A stretch of DNA of 10,619 nucleotides from the NCBI GenBank assembly GCA_029256865.1, contig JARIEH010000004.1:1-10619 (forward strand). The letters run 5' to 3'. Origin of the DNA: Psychrobacter sp. (GTDB lineage: Bacteria; Pseudomonadota; Gammaproteobacteria; Pseudomonadales; Moraxellaceae). Below the pieces are notes generated by a model. That model was not told the origin of the DNA. It saw nothing but the letters and a program-made list of their open reading frames with translations, and did no database searches. Position numbers and translations under genes: made by a program. Of this stretch, positions 7,798-10,619 are shown piece by piece. Numbering within the stretch: the stretch's first letter is position 1; each line of letters opens with the position of its first letter.

Positions 7798-8250
7798 TTA
7801 AGCATTACCTTCAGCATCTATTTGCGCTTGTTGCTGGCTTTGTGCGTATGCTTGGTCAAAGTTCACTGGCGCAAGTAATAGCTGTGGGAAACTACCGCGG
7901 GTAACGATATCGCTAATGACTTCACGTGCATAGGGGAATAGGACGTTGGGGCAATATGCGCCTAAAATTTGTCCGATTTGGTCTTCTGGAATATGCTTGA
8001 GTAAAAATATACCTGCTTGATGAACTTCAGCGATAAAGGCTGGTTCTTCAGCGTTCTTGGCCGTCACACTGACCGTCAAGACAACTTGATAATGATCGTC
8101 ATCAAGCTTTTCTGCATTGCTAGATAGGTTAATATCAAGCTCAGGGTTCCACTCTTTGGTGAACACGCCAGCGCCAGGTACTTCTAGCGACATGTCTTTT
8201 ACATAAATACGTTCTAGAGCCAGTTGTGGTTGTGCTTGTTCTTCAGCCAT
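7798..8250 (-). CDS. secB: Protein-export chaperone SecB
   Basis: SecB is a cytosolic homotetrameric chaperone that keeps precursor proteins unfolded and hands them to SecA for export through SecYEG. The 150 residues match the family length. The signature [15 protein letters not shown] is at 96-110, followed by [15 protein letters not shown] (118-132). The N-terminal part has the typical [15 protein letters not shown] stretch (13-27). The acidic, Gln-rich tail is usual. GAGGA lies six bases before the ATG. The gene follows grxC by 97 bases on the same strand and ends before a strong terminator. The grxC-secB pairing is conserved in many gammaproteobacteria. Confidence 0.97.
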   Translation of the reverse strand: MAEEQAQPQLALERIYVKDMSLEVPGAGVFTKEWNPELDINLSSNAEKLDDDHYQVVLTVSVTAKNAEEPAFIAEVHQAGIFLLKHIPEDQIGQILGAYCPNVLFPYAREVISDIVTRGSFPQLLLAPVNFDQAYAQSQQQAQIDAEGNA

Positions 8251-8284
8251 GATAATTCCTCAAATAATAGTGCAATGTATCGTT

Positions 8285-8304
8285 ATTATCGCAGTAGCGA
8301 TAGT
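8285..8304 (-). repeat. Hairpin between grxC and secB
   Basis: ATTATCGC (8285-8292) and GCGATAGT (8297-8304) can form an eight-pair stem, one of them a wobble, with a four-base AGTA loop. It stands 34 bases upstream of secB. No U-tract follows on the - strand, so it is unlikely to terminate transcription. It could influence mRNA processing or the relative expression of grxC and secB. Confidence 0.4.
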
Positions 8305-8347
8305 TAGTTAAAAGCTTAATGTGACTGGTGAGCGGGAACCGAGTAGA

Positions 8348-8611
8348 TTAACCTGCTAACAATTCATCAAGCTTCCCCTGATGATTTAGCTGATTAAGTT
8401 CATCAAAACCGCCTACAAAAGTATCACCGACAAAGATTTGTGGCACAGTGCGGTAGTTATTGGTTTTTTGCATCAACGCACGGCGCTCATCGCTGCTCAT
8501 ATCATGCATACCAATCTCTTCATATGCAACGCCTTTAGATGTTAGAAGTTGTTTGGCGTTCGAGCAATAAGGGCAGATAGGGGTGGTATAGACTTTAACA
8601 GAGACAGTCAT
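8348..8611 (-). CDS. grxC: Glutaredoxin 3
   Basis: This small cytosolic thiol-disulfide oxidoreductase is reduced by glutathione and reduces protein disulfides and mixed disulfides. The 87 residues match class I glutaredoxins. The dithiol active site CPYC is at 13-16 after the VKVYTTPI strand. The cis-proline loop TVPQIF is at 55-60 and the GG of the glutathione-binding site is at 67-68, followed by FDEL. AAGGA is six bases before the ATG. It is the first gene of a likely grxC-secB unit; the terminator at 8791-8821 separates it from the rhodanese gene. Confidence 0.95.
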   Translation of the reverse strand: MTVSVKVYTTPICPYCSNAKQLLTSKGVAYEEIGMHDMSSDERRALMQKTNNYRTVPQIFVGDTFVGGFDELNQLNHQGKLDELLAG

Positions 8612-8659
8612 GAAATATCCTTAATTGGTTTTAAATGTGTTTAGAGTGCCATTAATCTC

Positions 8660-8687
8660 ACTATAAGTTGGTTATAAATAGATTAAA
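8660..8687 (-). promoter_or_regulatory. Weak candidate promoter for grxC-secB
   Basis: On the - strand, TATAGT (8665-8660) is a good -10 box. Sixteen bases upstream lies TTTAAT (8687-8682), only a poor -35 box. The position, about 50 bases before grxC and downstream of the rhodanese terminator, is right for a promoter. The match is too weak to be sure. Confidence 0.25.
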
Positions 8688-8790
8688 GACAAGTGTATAT
8701 CGTATTATGCTTACTATAAAGTGGGGATAGTAGCCATGAATTCAAGCCAACTGCTCTGAAAAACTATGAAAGAATAACAGCCAGCACATA

Positions 8791-8821
8791 AAAAAGACAC
8801 CATGTAAAATGATGTCTTTTT
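8791..8821 (-). terminator. Intrinsic terminator of the rhodanese gene
   Basis: AAAAAGACA (8791-8799) and TGTCTTTTT (8813-8821) are perfect reverse complements. Inside them, CAT/ATG can pair after one mismatch, leaving a GTAAA loop. On the - strand the stem ends in a run of six T (8796-8791). It lies 35 bases after the stop codon. The element is nearly symmetrical and could act in both directions. Confidence 0.8.
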
Positions 8822-8855
8822 ATTATATAGTAATCATAAATTATTATATGAGCTT

Positions 8856-9308
8856 TTATTTATGCAAACTTGGCTTTGTTTTACCTTTCTTAGGCTGTGC
8901 ATCTTTTAGCCCAACCAATGGCATGCCAGCACCTTGCCAACCCCCAATACCACCCTCTAAGCGATAAACGTTGTCTTTACCGATCATCTGTACGGCTGCA
9001 CCTGCTTGCACGCCCATGTCACAAATAATGACTACTGGCTGCTCAATAGCGCGTATCTCTTCTAAGCGGTCTTTGAGCTCAGTAAAAGGAATATTACGGC
9101 TGCCTTGGATATAGCCAGTGGTAAACTTCTTTTTGGCGCGAATATCAATAAGCTGCGCGTTTTGAGAGTTGACCATCATGCCGAGGGTATTGGGCGACAC
9201 TTTCCTGCCGCTGCGTTTATTTTCAATGGCAAAAAATAATACAGCCAGTACTGCCAAGATGCCAAATAAAAACGGGTGGTTGCCCATAAATTCAAGTGCA
9301 CGATCCAA
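8856..9308 (-). CDS. yibN: YibN-like membrane-anchored rhodanese
   Basis: This is a single-domain rhodanese tethered to the inner membrane; the physiological substrate of the family is not known to me. Counted from the TTG at 9308 it has 150 residues: a short N-terminus (MDRALEFMGNHPFL), a membrane helix (about 12-29), then a rhodanese fold with IDIRAKKKFTTGYIQGSRNIP (about 54-74). The catalytic-type loop CDMGVQAG begins at C96, and a GGIGGWQGAGMPLV end (119-132) follows. The loop keeps the cysteine but has Gln where sulfurtransferases usually have Arg. The tail is Lys-rich. GGAGG (9319-9315) is six bases before TTG, and the N-terminus then lines up with E. coli YibN. A longer frame opens at a TTG at 9371 but has no ribosome binding site and coincides with the predicted transcription start. 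The neighbourhood with grxC and secB is typical of yibN. Confidence 0.85.
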   Translation of the reverse strand: MDRALEFMGNHPFLFGILAVLAVLFFAIENKRSGRKVSPNTLGMMVNSQNAQLIDIRAKKKFTTGYIQGSRNIPFTELKDRLEEIRAIEQPVVIICDMGVQAGAAVQMIGKDNVYRLEGGIGGWQGAGMPLVGLKDAQPKKGKTKPSLHK

Positions 9309-9314
9309 ACCGAA

Positions 9315-9319
9315 CCTCC
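9315..9319 (-). promoter_or_regulatory. Shine-Dalgarno that sets a TTG start for yibN
   Basis: The - strand reads TGGAGG followed by six bases and TTG (9308-9306). No ATG or GTG in frame nearby has a comparable site; the first downstream ATG is codon 8. Confidence 0.75.
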
Positions 9320-9335
9320 AAAATATTAGTGTTCT

Positions 9336-9365
9336 GCTAAACTGCGAATACAGCTTAGGGTTAGC
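9336..9365 (-). repeat. Inverted repeat in the yibN leader
   Basis: GCTAA (9336-9340) and TTAGC (9361-9365) are complementary, and CTG/CAG (9342-9344, 9351-9353) can pair inside them around a six-base loop. The structure lies between the predicted transcription start and the ribosome binding site. It is weak and may be incidental. Confidence 0.3.
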
Positions 9366-9377
9366 GAACAAGGCGCT

Positions 9378-9406
9378 ATTATACCGATTAGACTGTCCAT
9401 AGTAAA
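9378..9406 (-). promoter_or_regulatory. Promoter of yibN
   Basis: On the - strand, TTTACT (9406-9401) is followed after exactly 17 bases by a perfect TATAAT (9383-9378). Transcription would begin near 9371, giving a leader of about 63 bases before the TTG start. The promoter lies in the gap after rsgA. This is the best-matching promoter in the window. Confidence 0.6.
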
Positions 9407-9435
9407 CGTGTGATGGTCACCCTAACGGTTAAACA

Positions 9436-10539
9436 CTAGTAAGGCTTAGTATCAGCCTCAGCTTGTAAAGTAACCAGATTTTCGACACGGCGTTGCAGTA
9501 CATCACCATCAGCGACGGCCTGCCATAGAGCACAGCCTTTACTATTATGAGTGTGCTTACAATCACGGAACTTACAATCTGCTGATAAGGGTGCCAGTTC
9601 AATAAAACCAGAGAGGATGTCATCAGGCGTTAAATGCCAGATACCATACTCACGAATACCAGGCGTATCAACGATGCCGCCTTGAGTCAGGTCATCTGGA
9701 TTGAATGGTAATAAGCGACTGGTGGTGGTGGTATGCTGCCCAAGCTGTGAGTTTTCGGAGATGATATTCACGCTTTGGGCAGATTCGGGCAGTAGCGCAT
9801 TGATTAAGCTGCTTTTTCCAACGCCTGACTGACCCGCGAAAATAACGAGCTTATGGTCAATATAATGTTTTAGCTGGTCGAGTCCTTGCTGCTCAGCAGA
9901 CTCAGCGATGTTTTCTGGACAATCAACAGAAGTCAGGACACTATCATAACCAAGGGCTGCATATTGCGTCAGCAGCTCTTCAGTGTCGGCATACCCTTCT
10001 TGTGCCAACAAGTCTGCTTTATTCAATACCAGTAGTGGCTGTACACCCGCATGATGGCAAACCACCAAATAACGATCTATCAAAGTCGGGGCAGCAGCAG
10101 GCAAAGGCGCGAAGACAATAGCGAGAATATCGACATTGGCTGCGACTGGCTTGAGCTTGTGATAACGATCAGGTCTTGATACCAAAGAAGTGCGCGGTTG
10201 TACAGACTCAATACGTCCAAACCCAGTGTTGGGATCAGCAGTCCAGCGCACATGGTCGCCAGTCGCCAACATTGGCAGGTTGGTACGCACATGACAACGC
10301 CAGATATCACCCAGTTCAAGCGCTTGCCAGAACGGCTCAGGGTCATCTGGGGCAATCTCAGGTTGTACAGGTATGACAGCCGGTAAACTGATCATTTGCA
10401 CTTCTAGTTGTTTACCGTAATGCGCCATGACAATACCGTCCATCAGACCCTCATCGATACTGTCTTGATTGGACTGTTGTTGTTTATCAATGCGACGAAT
10501 CTGCTGTTTGGTCAGTTTACGTTGTCGGATTAATGCCAT
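9436..10539 (-). CDS. rsgA: Ribosome small subunit-dependent GTPase RsgA
   Basis: RsgA is a circularly permuted GTPase that checks late maturation of the 30S ribosomal subunit. The 367 residues show an N-terminal basic helix (KLTKQQIRR, 8-16), an OB-fold (about 34-118) and then the permuted GTPase motifs: G4 NKAD (173-176), G1 GQSGVGKSS (236-244), switch-I region GQHTTTT (267-273) and G3 DTPG (291-294). The C-terminal zinc site is formed by C322, C327, H329 and C336 (CKFRDCKHTHNSKGC). The ATG is preceded by a weak AGG eight bases away. No terminator is visible in the 127 bases before the yibN start, so some transcripts may read on into it. In E. coli the divergent neighbour is orn; the window ends too early to see that here. 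Confidence 0.96.
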   Translation of the reverse strand: MALIRQRKLTKQQIRRIDKQQQSNQDSIDEGLMDGIVMAHYGKQLEVQMISLPAVIPVQPEIAPDDPEPFWQALELGDIWRCHVRTNLPMLATGDHVRWTADPNTGFGRIESVQPRTSLVSRPDRYHKLKPVAANVDILAIVFAPLPAAAPTLIDRYLVVCHHAGVQPLLVLNKADLLAQEGYADTEELLTQYAALGYDSVLTSVDCPENIAESAEQQGLDQLKHYIDHKLVIFAGQSGVGKSSLINALLPESAQSVNIISENSQLGQHTTTTSRLLPFNPDDLTQGGIVDTPGIREYGIWHLTPDDILSGFIELAPLSADCKFRDCKHTHNSKGCALWQAVADGDVLQRRVENLVTLQAEADTKPY

Positions 10540-10619
10540 GGTTGATGCCTATTATGAAAATATCGCTCAGTGTAGCGTGAAAATTTGCTAACATACAGCC
10601 TAAAGCGGCTATGCCAGAC
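10540..10619. other. Upstream region of rsgA, cut by the window edge
   Basis: No near-consensus promoter could be assigned. Two short inverted repeats are present: CGCT/AGCG around a six-base loop (10564-10577) and AGCC/GGCT shortly before the window end. A promoter for rsgA and possibly for a divergent gene would be expected here or just beyond. Confidence 0.4.

Noticed and set aside
10176..10386. Overlapping + strand open frames opposite rsgA
   Set aside because: They lie inside the OB-fold coding part of rsgA and look like shadow frames.

Overview
The window reads as an ordinary stretch of housekeeping chromosome from a gammaproteobacterium. It has a moderate-to-low GC content, long structured intergenic gaps and System I (Ccm) cytochrome c maturation genes. 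It also carries a rhodanese-grxC-secB cluster and a long-form adenylate kinase. Protein style and gene content suggest Moraxellaceae, most likely Psychrobacter or a close relative. The genus is an inference; the class is much safer. No phage, insertion sequence, tRNA, rRNA, CRISPR array or defence-type locus was seen.

Left part, + strand. A 512-base non-coding stretch with a good sigma70-type promoter near its end leads into a 443-residue DUF445-family membrane protein of unknown function. A 272-base gap rich in inverted and direct repeats follows. Then comes a tightly packed four-gene operon, ccmF-ccmG-ccmH-ccmI, with junctions of one spacer base, ATGA and ATGA. Together these proteins make up the haem-ligation and apocytochrome-reduction half of System I: CcmF is the synthetase, CcmG and CcmH reduce the CXXCH thiols, and CcmI is the apocytochrome chaperone. 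The haem-delivery half (ccmABCDE) is not next to them here. After about 200 bases, adk follows as a single-gene unit with its own promoter candidate and a strong terminator.

Right part, - strand, converging on adk. Read in the direction of transcription, the order is rsgA, a YibN-type membrane rhodanese, grxC and secB. The rhodanese gene has its own near-consensus promoter and a TTG start backed by a perfect Shine-Dalgarno; a terminator separates it from grxC. grxC and secB look co-transcribed and end at a hairpin terminator that can work in both directions between secB and adk.

The genes share a loose theme of envelope redox and protein export: cytochrome c thiol reduction, glutaredoxin, rhodanese and SecB chaperone. 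Adenylate kinase and the ribosome-assembly GTPase are general housekeeping. I found no convincing new multi-gene system. The points most worth a second look are the repeat-rich leader of ccmF, the separated ccmFGHI block, the palindrome inside the DUF445 promoter, the extra cysteines in CcmG and the re-assigned start of the rhodanese.
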